Source of the DNA: Myxococcales bacterium
GTDB lineage: Bacteria; Myxococcota_A; Polyangia; Polyangiales; Houyiibacteriaceae
Reading direction: 5' to 3'
Assembly: GCA_029861865.1 (NCBI GenBank)
Contig: JAOTYL010000016.1
Span: 1 to 64,000, forward strand
DNA: 64,000 nucleotides
Part shown: piece after piece, positions 25,320 to 33,453 of the stretch
How the letters are laid out: each line of letters starts with the position of its first letter
Numbering within the stretch: the first letter of the stretch is position 1
The notes under the pieces: generated by a model
What the model was told of the DNA's origin: nothing
Seen by the model: the letters and a program-made list of their open reading frames with translations, nothing else
Database searches by the model: none
Program-made: the position numbers and the translations under genes

Positions 25320-25383
25320 TGCGTCGACCGGTAACTCGGACCCCGGCGCGGGACGGGCGTGCTCGCAATGGGGCCCCTCGGAA
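25320..25383 (+). repeat. Conserved flank of hexamer array (copy A)
   Basis: The sequence CGTCGACCGGT, then CTCGG, CGCGG, GGGACGGGCG and GAACAGTG, in order and with gaps, also occurs before the array at 46891, and its first part occurs again near 48870. It marks these arrays as copies of one dispersed element. Confidence 0.6.
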
Positions 25384-25490
25384 CAGTGTCAGTGCCAGTG
25401 ACAGTGCCAGCGACAGTGTCAGCGACAGTGCCAGTGTCAGCGGCAGTGCCAGCGCCAGTGTCCGTGATGCTGTCAGCACCAGTGCCAGTG
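25384..25490. repeat. Hexamer tandem array 3 (CAG[T/C]GN)
   Basis: About 17 units of CAGTGN or CAGCGN with a variable sixth base. It has the same orientation as the array at 26334. The two flank the convergent four-helix-bundle gene pair. Confidence 0.95.
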
Positions 25491-25510
25491 TGATCTATCT
25501 TGGATCATCG

Positions 25511-25586
25511 TGATTTCCTTTCCGAGGGCCTTGGACCCCGGGCTTCGCCCTTCTGCGAGGGCCCAAGGCCCTCGGAAAGGAAATCA
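25511..25586 (+). promoter_or_regulatory. Long RNA hairpin sequestering the ribosome-binding site of four-helix-bundle gene 1
   Basis: Two perfect 24-base inverted arms (25511-25534 and 25563-25586) enclose a 28-base loop. The right arm contains GGAAAGG, the Shine-Dalgarno candidate, and ends four bases before the ATG at 25590. If transcribed from upstream, the message would hide its ribosome-binding site. No promoter is evident inside the hairpin. Confidence 0.85.
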
Positions 25587-25589
25587 CTC

Positions 25590-25916
25590 ATGGGACTCAT
25601 CGTTCAGCAAAAGGCACTCGAGGCCGCGGCGGGGCTTCAGCCTCTTCTTCCGGTCATCAGAAAGGCCGATAGGGATCTGTTCGACCAGGTGCGACGGGCT
25701 ATGAATAGCGTGGTGCTCAACATCGCCGAGGCCGAGGGGAATGACCCGGGAACGGCGAGGGCTCGATTCGCGAGCGCGTGTGGGTCGGCGAAAGAGGTGC
25801 GTGCGGGGCTCCAGCTCGCAGCGGCCTACGGCTACGTCGGCCCGAACCAATGCGCAGAGCTCGACATCGCGCTCGATGAGGTCTGCGCGATGTCGTGGAG
25901 ACTCTCCGGGCGTTAG
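25590..25916 (+). CDS. Four-helix-bundle protein (23S rRNA IVS-protein/S23 family), copy 1
   Basis: A 108-residue all-helical protein. The stretch NSVVLNIAEAEGNDPGTARARF with CGSAKEVRAGLQLA (landmarks NIAEAEG and SAKEVRAGL) is the signature of the four-helix-bundle family found in 23S rRNA intervening sequences and as Avd-like proteins. Its function in free-standing form is unknown; the family is basic and binds nucleic acid. ATG 25590 directly follows the hairpin. The 3' end overlaps the convergent paralogue by four bases. No rRNA and no reverse transcriptase are nearby. Confidence 0.88.
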   Translation: MGLIVQQKALEAAAGLQPLLPVIRKADRDLFDQVRRAMNSVVLNIAEAEGNDPGTARARFASACGSAKEVRAGLQLAAAYGYVGPNQCAELDIALDEVCAMSWRLSGR

Positions 25917-26242
25917 CGTTTGGCCAAACACCACGTGATGGCACACACCTCGTCGAGCCTCCGGTCGAGGTGGGTCGCCGTCTCAGACCCGATGTACCCC
26001 CAGTCACTCGCGATATGAAGCGCGGCGCGGACCTCTTTGGCCGACCCGCAAGCGGTGGAAAACCGGGCCCGCGCATTCCCCGCATCACTCCCCCGAGCCT
26101 CCGCAATATTGAGCACCACACTCTGCGCGGCTCTCTTGAGCTGATCCGCCAGCGCCTTGTCCTGCCTCCGCACCACCCGGAGGAGCGGAGCGACTTCCTG
26201 CACCACCTTGCGGGCTCGAATGTAAACGTTCTCTGATCCCAT
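25913..26242 (-). CDS. Four-helix-bundle protein (23S rRNA IVS-protein/S23 family), copy 2
   Basis: A 109-residue paralogue of the convergent gene; the shared core VVLNIAEA, G-D-G-ARARF, ACGSAKEVRA and LDEVCA aligns without gaps. The start ATG 26242 has AAGGAG seven bases upstream, buried in a hairpin unrelated in sequence to that of copy 1. Tail-to-tail pairing of two paralogues, each with a closed ribosome-binding site, looks like an engineered-by-selection module rather than a chance duplication. Function unknown. Confidence 0.88.
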   Translation of the reverse strand: MGSENVYIRARKVVQEVAPLLRVVRRQDKALADQLKRAAQSVVLNIAEARGSDAGNARARFSTACGSAKEVRAALHIASDWGYIGSETATHLDRRLDEVCAITWCLAKR

Positions 26243-26246
26243 GATT

Positions 26247-26327
26247 GAACTCCTTGTGTTGGGTTTGGGCCCTGTTGGCCTCACCCCGCTGTGGTCAACA
26301 GGGCGCAAACCCAAAAACAAGGAGTCC
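26247..26327 (-). promoter_or_regulatory. Long RNA hairpin sequestering the ribosome-binding site of four-helix-bundle gene 2
   Basis: Imperfect arms of 32 and 33 bases (26247-26278 and 26295-26327) pair with a few mismatches and one bulge around a 16-base loop. AAGGAG lies in the arm proximal to the ATG. The arm sequence (CTCCTTGT, GGGTTTG, CCCTGTTG blocks) is unlike hairpin 1, so structure is conserved and sequence is not. Confidence 0.85.
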
Positions 26328-26333
26328 CTAGGA

Positions 26334-26528
26334 CAGTGCCAGTGACAGCGACAGTGACAGTGACAGCGACAGCGACAGTGACAGCGACAGCGACAGTGAC
26401 AGTGACAGTGACAGTGACAGTGACAGTGCCAGCGCCAGTGCCAGTACCAGTGCCAGCGACAGTGCCAGTGCCAGTGCCAGTGCCAGCGACAGCGACAGTG
26501 CCAGTGTCAGTGCCAGTGCTCGTGCCAG
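26334..26528. repeat. Hexamer tandem array 4 (CAG[T/C]GN)
   Basis: The longest array in the window, about 32 units of CAGTGA, CAGCGA, CAGTGC and variants. It begins right after the hairpin of four-helix-bundle copy 2 and ends 10 bases before the stop of the glycogen synthase-phosphorylase gene. Confidence 0.95.
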
Positions 26529-26537
26529 GTCAGTGGC

Positions 26538-29500
26538 TCATAGCCACTTTTGGATGTGCATGCCTAGTGTTCCTGCGCGCATCTTCGTTCGTTGTCTGGG
26601 TCGCACTCGGAACCTCAGCTCGTGTCCACCGCTCGCTTCGACCGTGAAGGCTCCACGCCAGGTGCTTCGGTCTTCTTTCCCCTTAGCCTCGAACGGCACC
26701 AGGATTCGCGATGGCCTGTCGTGCGTCCGTGCTCCGAAAGCAACCACCGCTTCCACGTCGAGTTCCCGCGCGTCGAGGCCCGGGTGGTGGAGGGAGAGCT
26801 CGGCTGAAACCGTGGTGCCGACGATGAGCTCGTCTGCGCCGAGGCCTCCGAACCGCACGCTTTCCATTGCGATCTCGCCCCAATGCGCGCGCAGCCTCTC
26901 GGCGAGATCGGCCAGCGCAAAGAGTGGCCGGTAGTTCGATTCGCGGAGCGCCACCGCGTCTTTCATGGCCGGTTCGTAGAACATATCGGCATAGTCGGTC
27001 ACCATTCGGCGAGATGAAAAGCGAGGAATGATACTTGCCATACTGGCCTTCATTCGCTCGACCCATTCGAGCGGTATGCCGGCATCGTTGCGCCGCTTGT
27101 AGGTGGGAAGAATTTCCGACTCAAGTAAGGCCATCGTGACGGCGCGATCGTATGCGCTCGGGTCGTGGATGGTCGTTGCCGGCAAGTCGATGACCCAGCC
27201 ATTGTCACCCTCGTACCCCTCGATCCACCAGCCGTCGTCGACGCTGAGGTTCAAGCAGCCGTTCATCGCGGCCTTCATGCCCGAAGTACCGCTTGCTTCG
27301 AGCGGGCGGGTTGGAGTGTTGAGCCAAACGTCGCACCCGGCGACCATTCGGCGGGCTTCGTCGATCGAATAGTTCTCGATGAAGATGACTTTTCCGACCA
27401 AATCGGGGTGTTTGGTGGCTTGATAGACCCTCTGCAGTAGCGCCCTCCCTTGCCCGTCGGCGGGATGTGCCTTGCCGGCGTAGATCAGCGTGGCCCCGGG
27501 GTTTCCATCGACGAGCTTGGCCAGCCGTTCGGGCTCGCTGAGCAGAAGGTCTGCACGTTTGTAGGGTGCAAACCTGCGCGCGAAGCCGATGAAGAGTCGA
27601 TCCTCGTCGAGTTGGGCGAGAATGTCCTGAAGCACCGAAAGGTTTTCGCGACGACGAGTCCACGTCTTGGTGAGGTGGTCCTTGAGCCAGCCGACGAAGT
27701 CCTGCCGAAGCTCCTGATGCACGCTCCATACCTCGGCGGGGTCATGGTGACGCAGCCACTCCCACCGGTCGGCGTCTTCGATCGAATCGCGCCAGTTTGG
27801 GCCCATCTCCCGCTCGGCCAATCGCTGCCATCGAGGAGCAAGCCAGCTTGGGACGTGGACACCGTTTGTGATGCTGGTGGACGGGACGTCGTCGGCGCTG
27901 TCCATATCGGGGTAGAACTGGAGAAACATCTGGCGGGCGACCTCGCCATGCTTCGCACTTACTCCGTTGATGCGCCCGGAGCTCCTGACCGCCAACGCAG
28001 TGGTGCCGAACTCGTTGGGCTTCCCTTGGGGGGTGTGGCCCATCGCCATGAGGCGGGGCCAGTCTAGTCGCAGGACGTGCTCGAAACGTGACAAAAAAGG
28101 CCGCACCATCTCCTCGGGGAAATGGTCGTGCCCGGCCGGCACGGGTGTATGGGTCGTGAACACGGTCGTGTTGCGAATGTACTCGAACGCTTCCTGCGAG
28201 CGCAGGCCGTGCCGTTGAATCAGGTGCGCGGCACGCGCGATGAGCAGAAAGGCGCTGTGTCCCTCATTCATGTGAAACACGTCCGGATCGATGTCGAGTT
28301 CGGTGAGGAGCTGGTAACCTCCGAGGCCGAGGATCATCTCCTGCCGCAGCCGATGTTCCGGGTCACCGCCGTAGAGTCGATTGGTGATCGCGCGGTCCTC
28401 TGGCTTGTTGTCCGAGATGTCCGTATCGAGCAAGAAGAGCGGGATCCGCCCGACCTTGAGCTGCCAGGCTTGCGCGTGCACGGGGCCTGTCGGCAGGGGG
28501 ACGGTCACCTTGAGGGGCGCATAGGCGCCTGCCATGACTTGCTCGAAAGGTGGGTTCTGAAAGTCGTTGTTGTCTCCCCAAGCTTCCTGTTGACCGTCAC
28601 GATCGATGAACTGGTGGAAGTAGCCCTCGTGGTAGGCAAGCCCAACAGCACACAATGGCAGGTTCAAATCGCTGGCGGCCTTCAGATGGTCGCCTGCGAG
28701 GATCCCGAGGCCACCGGAGTACAGCTTGAGAAAGCCTGCAATCCCAAACTCCATGCAGAAGTAGGCGATGCGAGGCTCCGGCATCTCGGTCGAGCTCGGC
28801 AAGCGCTGATGAACTTCTTCGACACTGCGCACGTACTCCGCGTCCATCGCGAGGTTCATGAGCCTGTCTGGCTTTACCTGGTCGAGAAGCGCGTGCGGGT
28901 TCTCCTCGAGCTCGAACCAGAGGGTCGGGTCGAGACGCTTGAAGAGCGCGGCCGCCTCGGGATGCCAGCGCCACCATAGGTTCGCCGCGATGTCTTCTAG
29001 AGGTTGCAGCTCGTCCGGGAGGGCGTTGGCGACGTTGAAAGTCCGAGTGTACGGCGGTGCCTCCTCTCCTTCGGCGCGGGGTAATCGTTCGACCAGGCCG
29101 AAAACGCCCGAGGTGTCAGTCGCGGCCGGCATCGACGGCACGCTGAGTCGCTCCATGGGGAGCTCTTTTCGCCTGGCCGCGCCTGCCGCTAATGCCCGGT
29201 GATGCGCGTCTTCGTAGTGGTCCATGAAGTTGGACCACGCGGTCAACGCAGCCGTCGCGAGGGATGCCCGCCGCAGGGACTCCCGATCCTCTGGAGAGAG
29301 ATCGATGAATTCGACCAGAGCCGCAGTCAGGGTGTCGCTCACTTCATCGAAGGGAACCCCCTCTCGTTTGAGCACACGAACCCCGGTTCGATCACCGTCT
29401 CCCTGGCGGGCGACCCACCGACCAAAACCCGCGCGATCCGTCGTGATGGCTGGGACGCCAAAGGCTACAGCCTCAAGCGGGGTGTATCCCCAGGGCTCGT

Positions 29501-30791
29501 AGAACGAGGGAAAGACACCGAGGTCTGCACCGGGCAGGAGGTCCCAGTACCTCTGGCGGATCAGCGGGTCGGTGCCGTCGAGGTAGATCGGCACGTGAAC
29601 GACGTGTACGCGGGCGCCCGGATTATTGTCGAAGCTGAGCGCGTTCAACTTATTGGTGATCGGGTCGTTGGCCTCATCGACGAGGTCGTGTGTGCATCGA
29701 AGCGGCGGCCCCGCAGAACCGCCATGGGCCCTGTCCCAGAGTTGTCGCTTTGGCTCGGCATGTCCGGCAGGCAGCATCGCGTACAGGATGATGCGCTTCC
29801 CATCTCGGGACTCGAGCTCGGTCCGTAACTTTGCAGACGCATTCAGATAAACGTCCACGCCCTTGTTGATGTATTCGTAGCGTCCGGCCAGCGCGAAGAT
29901 CAGCGTCCCGTCTCGATCGTAGGTGTCCCCGGTGGTCAACTCCGCGAGCTTGAAAAGCTCGTCTCGCGCCCGTGTACGCTGCTCGGGCATAACCGGACGA
30001 GCGCCAAAACCATTGGGCAAGATCACATCCGGTTTGCGCTTGAGAAGATGGTCGCATTCGAGGGCAGTGATCTCACTCACCGTCGTGAACACGTCTGCCG
30101 CATGTGCGGCAACCTTTTCCATCGAGTGCTTCGACGAAACCTGGAGCTCCTTGGCCGCGGCTTCCACGTCTACGCTCGGCAGAGACTGGTAGAAGTTTGG
30201 GTCGGCCTTTCGCCCCGCGAGGGAGCGTCCGAGCATTGTGGCGTGCGTGGTGAACACAGTGCCGATCTCGGGCGCTGCGGTCTTCAGGTGAAGGATGGCA
30301 GCGGCAGACATCCACTCGTGAGCTTGGACGATCGCTGCTTGGCGAGCTGGAAGAAGAAATCGATCACGAATGTGCTCGATCACCATCCCCGTACCGTGTG
30401 CGAACAACACCGGGTCGTAGTAGTCCCAGGCGCCAAAGAGCGAATCGAGCCCGAACTCTTCCCAGTAGCGGCCGAGGATTTCGTCTTTGCGCTGGTAGAG
30501 ACGCGACTGGTTGATCAGAAGGCAGCGAGGCTCGCCTGGTACCAGCCAACGCCCCATCACGACTCCGACCTCATGGTCTTTGAGAGAGTCGAGTAGCTCG
30601 GGGTCCCACACGTCCGCGCGGAACTCTGGAACAACCCCTTCGGCTCTCGGAATGTCCGGACCAAAAGTGATATATCCGTCTTCGCCGTGTCTCTCCTGAA
30701 CCTCGCGAACCCGGCTGGCCAAGACGGTGTGAATCCCGCCGACCATGTTGCAGACCTCCCACGAGATCTCGAAGAACGCGGGCTTGCTCAT
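26538..30791 (-). CDS. Glycogen synthase - alpha-glucan phosphorylase fusion
   Basis: A 1417-residue bifunctional enzyme. Residues 1-560 resemble eukaryotic-type (GT3-like) glycogen synthase: ISWEVCNMVGGIHTVLASR at the start, HEWMSAAAIL, HATMLGR and PSFYEPWGYTPLEA. Residues 590-1417 are alpha-glucan phosphorylase (GT35): AYFCMEFGIAG, YSGGLGILAGDHLKAA, FTTHTPVPAGHD, SITNGVHVPSW and the PLP-binding EASGTSGMKAAMNG (Lys about 1173). One chain would thus both extend and phosphorolyse glucan. Similar fusions are known in Bacteroidetes and some deltaproteobacteria. Its start overlaps the GH57 stop by four bases; it is last in the glycogen operon. Confidence 0.93.
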   Translation of the reverse strand: MSKPAFFEISWEVCNMVGGIHTVLASRVREVQERHGEDGYITFGPDIPRAEGVVPEFRADVWDPELLDSLKDHEVGVVMGRWLVPGEPRCLLINQSRLYQRKDEILGRYWEEFGLDSLFGAWDYYDPVLFAHGTGMVIEHIRDRFLLPARQAAIVQAHEWMSAAAILHLKTAAPEIGTVFTTHATMLGRSLAGRKADPNFYQSLPSVDVEAAAKELQVSSKHSMEKVAAHAADVFTTVSEITALECDHLLKRKPDVILPNGFGARPVMPEQRTRARDELFKLAELTTGDTYDRDGTLIFALAGRYEYINKGVDVYLNASAKLRTELESRDGKRIILYAMLPAGHAEPKRQLWDRAHGGSAGPPLRCTHDLVDEANDPITNKLNALSFDNNPGARVHVVHVPIYLDGTDPLIRQRYWDLLPGADLGVFPSFYEPWGYTPLEAVAFGVPAITTDRAGFGRWVARQGDGDRTGVRVLKREGVPFDEVSDTLTAALVEFIDLSPEDRESLRRASLATAALTAWSNFMDHYEDAHHRALAAGAARRKELPMERLSVPSMPAATDTSGVFGLVERLPRAEGEEAPPYTRTFNVANALPDELQPLEDIAANLWWRWHPEAAALFKRLDPTLWFELEENPHALLDQVKPDRLMNLAMDAEYVRSVEEVHQRLPSSTEMPEPRIAYFCMEFGIAGFLKLYSGGLGILAGDHLKAASDLNLPLCAVGLAYHEGYFHQFIDRDGQQEAWGDNNDFQNPPFEQVMAGAYAPLKVTVPLPTGPVHAQAWQLKVGRIPLFLLDTDISDNKPEDRAITNRLYGGDPEHRLRQEMILGLGGYQLLTELDIDPDVFHMNEGHSAFLLIARAAHLIQRHGLRSQEAFEYIRNTTVFTTHTPVPAGHDHFPEEMVRPFLSRFEHVLRLDWPRLMAMGHTPQGKPNEFGTTALAVRSSGRINGVSAKHGEVARQMFLQFYPDMDSADDVPSTSITNGVHVPSWLAPRWQRLAEREMGPNWRDSIEDADRWEWLRHHDPAEVWSVHQELRQDFVGWLKDHLTKTWTRRRENLSVLQDILAQLDEDRLFIGFARRFAPYKRADLLLSEPERLAKLVDGNPGATLIYAGKAHPADGQGRALLQRVYQATKHPDLVGKVIFIENYSIDEARRMVAGCDVWLNTPTRPLEASGTSGMKAAMNGCLNLSVDDGWWIEGYEGDNGWVIDLPATTIHDPSAYDRAVTMALLESEILPTYKRRNDAGIPLEWVERMKASMASIIPRFSSRRMVTDYADMFYEPAMKDAVALRESNYRPLFALADLAERLRAHWGEIAMESVRFGGLGADELIVGTTVSAELSLHHPGLDARELDVEAVVAFGARTHDRPSRILVPFEAKGKEDRSTWRGAFTVEASGGHELRFRVRPRQRTKMRAGTLGMHIQKWL

Positions 30792-31990
30792 GCTGGTATC
30801 CGCTTCTCCAGTGGGCCCAGCACCGAGAGATTCAAATCCTTCAGCACGTTCATGTAGTGGATGAACGCGTCGTAGGGCCCCTCGTATGGACTGAAGTAGT
30901 CGTGCACCTCAGCGTCGGAGGCGGACTTGGTCGCCATGTAATAGAAATGGTCTGACGTCTGTAAGCGCCGCCAAAGCGCCAACAAGTGCGAATTGTTTCG
31001 GCGCTTCACGTCCGTGCCGAGGGCGTAGATTTCGGCAAGGGCACGCTGCTGCATCGCGTTCCCGCGCCACGCGCTGATATCGCGGGCTTCGTCTGCCCAC
31101 GAGACGGTTCTGTGAAACGAAAGGTCACCAAGCGCGGGGTAGCGTTCGATGACCTGGCCTGGCGTGAGAATGTCCCAGTGCGGGTGGGTGAATAGCAGGT
31201 CGGGAAGGTGCTCGAGGAAGTCGAAGATGCCGGTTTCCCTCCATTGGTGCTCGCCAAAGGTCTCGTAGTCCATGAAGAGGTTGATCACGTCACCGGCACC
31301 GCTGTGTTGATGGACCCATTTGGCAAACTTGTCTGCCGTGAGCGGGAACTCGGCCCATGCTCGATTCGAAAACCTGAATGCGATGTCGTCGGAGAGACGG
31401 TAGTTCTTCGTCAATAGGCGCGTTTCTCTTCCGGGAACGCGATAAACGAAGTTCGGGCTTCGCCAGTCGAGAATGTCATCGGCGCCTTCGATCAGAATCG
31501 CATCGAAGCCGAGATCCGAAATAAACTGACCGATCTCGTCGTCGTAGATGAGCTCGGTATTGCGGAACACGCGCGGCGTCTGTCCAAACTCGGACCGAAT
31601 GAGGTCGACCTCGAGATCGATCTGCGCCTTGTATTCATCCTTGTCGTAGAGCGCGGCAAGGCTGTGATAGTAGGTCTCGGCAATGAACTCGACGGCACCC
31701 GTCTTGGCGAGCCTCACGAAGCTGTTCATGACCTCCGGCGCGTACTGCTTCATCTGTTCGATCGCTACACCGGTGACGGCATACGAAATCCGAAAGCGAC
31801 CGTCGGTGCGTTCGATCAGCCGCAGCATCGATTCATTCGCCGGCAAGTAACATTTGTCCGCCACCTTGCGGAACACTTGTCCGTTTAGCTTGGAGTCGAA
31901 GTACTCGTGGTCTTGGCCGACTTGAAGCGCCCCGTACGGCTTCAAACGGTAAGGCTGGTGCACCTCGAAATAGAAACAAACAGACGGCAT
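30788..31990 (-). CDS. Glycoside hydrolase family 57 alpha-amylase/glucanotransferase
   Basis: A 400-residue GH57 enzyme, acting on alpha-1,4-glucan in the cytoplasm. It begins PSVCFYFEVHQPYRLKPY (conserved HQP), has RISYAVTGVAIEQ, VEFIAETYYHSLA (landmark AETYYHSL), the nucleophile-region FRNTELIYDDEIG, and LFMDYETFGEHQW with the acid Asp. It is shorter than branching enzymes of the family, so amylase or 4-alpha-glucanotransferase activity is more likely. It starts eight bases after the GT5-like gene and overlaps the next by four. Confidence 0.92.
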   Translation of the reverse strand: MPSVCFYFEVHQPYRLKPYGALQVGQDHEYFDSKLNGQVFRKVADKCYLPANESMLRLIERTDGRFRISYAVTGVAIEQMKQYAPEVMNSFVRLAKTGAVEFIAETYYHSLAALYDKDEYKAQIDLEVDLIRSEFGQTPRVFRNTELIYDDEIGQFISDLGFDAILIEGADDILDWRSPNFVYRVPGRETRLLTKNYRLSDDIAFRFSNRAWAEFPLTADKFAKWVHQHSGAGDVINLFMDYETFGEHQWRETGIFDFLEHLPDLLFTHPHWDILTPGQVIERYPALGDLSFHRTVSWADEARDISAWRGNAMQQRALAEIYALGTDVKRRNNSHLLALWRRLQTSDHFYYMATKSASDAEVHDYFSPYEGPYDAFIHYMNVLKDLNLSVLGPLEKRIPA

Positions 31991-31998
31991 GGTTTCTC

Positions 31999-33453
31999 CT
32001 AGGCAGCGCTCACCGATTGATAGATCGGAATGAGTTTTTCTGCAGCAGCATCCCAATGGATATGACGAATTTCTTCTCGCGCGAGGTCGACGATGACGCG
32101 CCGAAGCTCGGGCAGCTCGAGCAAGGCCACGATCTGACTGGCCATCTTGTCGACATCCCAGAAGTCGACCTTCAAGGCGTTCCTAAGGACCTCGGAGACA
32201 CCCGACTGCTTCGAGACGATGACGGGCCGGTCGTAGCTCATCGCCTCGAGCGGAGCGATCCCGAACGGTTCGGATACCGAGGGCATGACGTATACGTCGG
32301 CGGTGGAGAAGGTTCGCTCGAGATCGGCGCCTCGAACGAATCCGGGGAACCGAAACGCGTCCTCGATGCCGAGACTCTCCACCATCGCCTTCATGCGAGG
32401 CAGCATGTCTCCAGACCCGGCCATGACGAACTTCGCGTTGGGGACGTGCTGTAGCACTCGGGCGGCCGCCTGGACGAAATACTCCGGCCCTTTTTGAAAA
32501 GTGACTCGGCCAAGGAAAAGGACCACGGGCCCCGTCGATTTGCGCTGCTGTGTGTATGCCTCGACCGTTGCGCGCGTGTACACCCCGTTGTGCACTACCG
32601 AAATCTTGTCGAGGGAGGTGCCATGGACTCGGTTGATGAGGCTTCGGGTGTAGTAGCTGACCGCGATGACTCGCTTCGCGCGCTCGAGCCCCTGGCGTTC
32701 GACCGCCACGATTTCGCGATCTGCGCCCTCAGCAGCTCGATCGTACTCGAGGCTGTGGACGTGGGTGATCAGGGGAGCATTGGCGCGGGCAGCGATCTCG
32801 ATGCTTGCCGGAAACGTCATCCAGTCGTGGGCATGGACGATGTCATACTTACGTCCCCGCACCCTCCGGGTGGCCGCGGCAGCATAGCGTGCGACTTCCG
32901 CAAACAAGTCGTGACCGTAGTGAGCCTCGGTCGTTGGCTCAGTGCTCCATTCCCAGAGATCGTCTCCCAGAAGGTGTGCGTGCTCGGGCTGCCGGTGGGG
33001 GGGGCCTGGTAGCTCATGTGCTAGCCGCGCTACGGCGGCTTCGTCGAACCCGCCGGCTGCGAGCAGCTCGAGATACGCGGATGGATCGAGATACGGCTTC
33101 AACATTGCTGGCACCTGGATCGTGCGTATCCTCGCGGAGGCGGCTCCTTCGCTTGCCTGGGCTGCCGCCGTCAGAATCGGGTCCGTCGAAAGAGACGGCT
33201 CATTCGCGATCGCCTCTTGCAGCGGACTCTCCTGGCTCTGCCAGGTCTTGACGGGGACTCGTTCGATCGCTTCGGATCCAGAAGCCCCGAGGAGGTGCAT
33301 GTGTGGCGCGTCCTCTTCACCGTAGAGGCGCGGTAGCAGGAAGTCGATTTCGATGCCTCGACTCGCGAGCGCCGTCGTCAGCCCTTGGCATGCGGTCCCG
33401 AGCCCGCCGCTGATGTGCGGTGGGTACTCCCATCCCAACATCAGCACCTTCAT
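31999..33453 (-). CDS. GT-B glycogen/starch synthase-like glycosyltransferase
   Basis: A 484-residue glycosyltransferase beginning MKVLMLGWEYPPHISGGLGT, the glycogen-synthase N-terminal signature. Further landmarks are VHAHDWMTFPASIEIA, VHNGVYTRATVEAY, VLFLGRVTFQKGPEYF and the C-terminal SVSEPFGIAPLEAMSYDRP. It probably elongates alpha-1,4-glucan or makes maltose-1-phosphate; GlgA and GlgM types cannot be separated by eye. ATG 33453 overlaps the stop of the debranching enzyme by four bases (ATGA). The operon thus has two synthase-like enzymes, this one and the fusion. Confidence 0.9.
   Translation of the reverse strand: MKVLMLGWEYPPHISGGLGTACQGLTTALASRGIEIDFLLPRLYGEEDAPHMHLLGASGSEAIERVPVKTWQSQESPLQEAIANEPSLSTDPILTAAAQASEGAASARIRTIQVPAMLKPYLDPSAYLELLAAGGFDEAAVARLAHELPGPPHRQPEHAHLLGDDLWEWSTEPTTEAHYGHDLFAEVARYAAAATRRVRGRKYDIVHAHDWMTFPASIEIAARANAPLITHVHSLEYDRAAEGADREIVAVERQGLERAKRVIAVSYYTRSLINRVHGTSLDKISVVHNGVYTRATVEAYTQQRKSTGPVVLFLGRVTFQKGPEYFVQAAARVLQHVPNAKFVMAGSGDMLPRMKAMVESLGIEDAFRFPGFVRGADLERTFSTADVYVMPSVSEPFGIAPLEAMSYDRPVIVSKQSGVSEVLRNALKVDFWDVDKMASQIVALLELPELRRVIVDLAREEIRHIHWDAAAEKLIPIYQSVSAA

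Noticed and set aside
25590-26242. Diversity-generating retroelement (Avd-like four-helix proteins)
   Set aside because: No reverse transcriptase, template or variable repeat is visible in the surrounding sequence.
25500-26330. rRNA intervening sequence
   Set aside because: No rRNA sequence flanks the genes, and the inverted repeats lie before each gene and do not enclose it.
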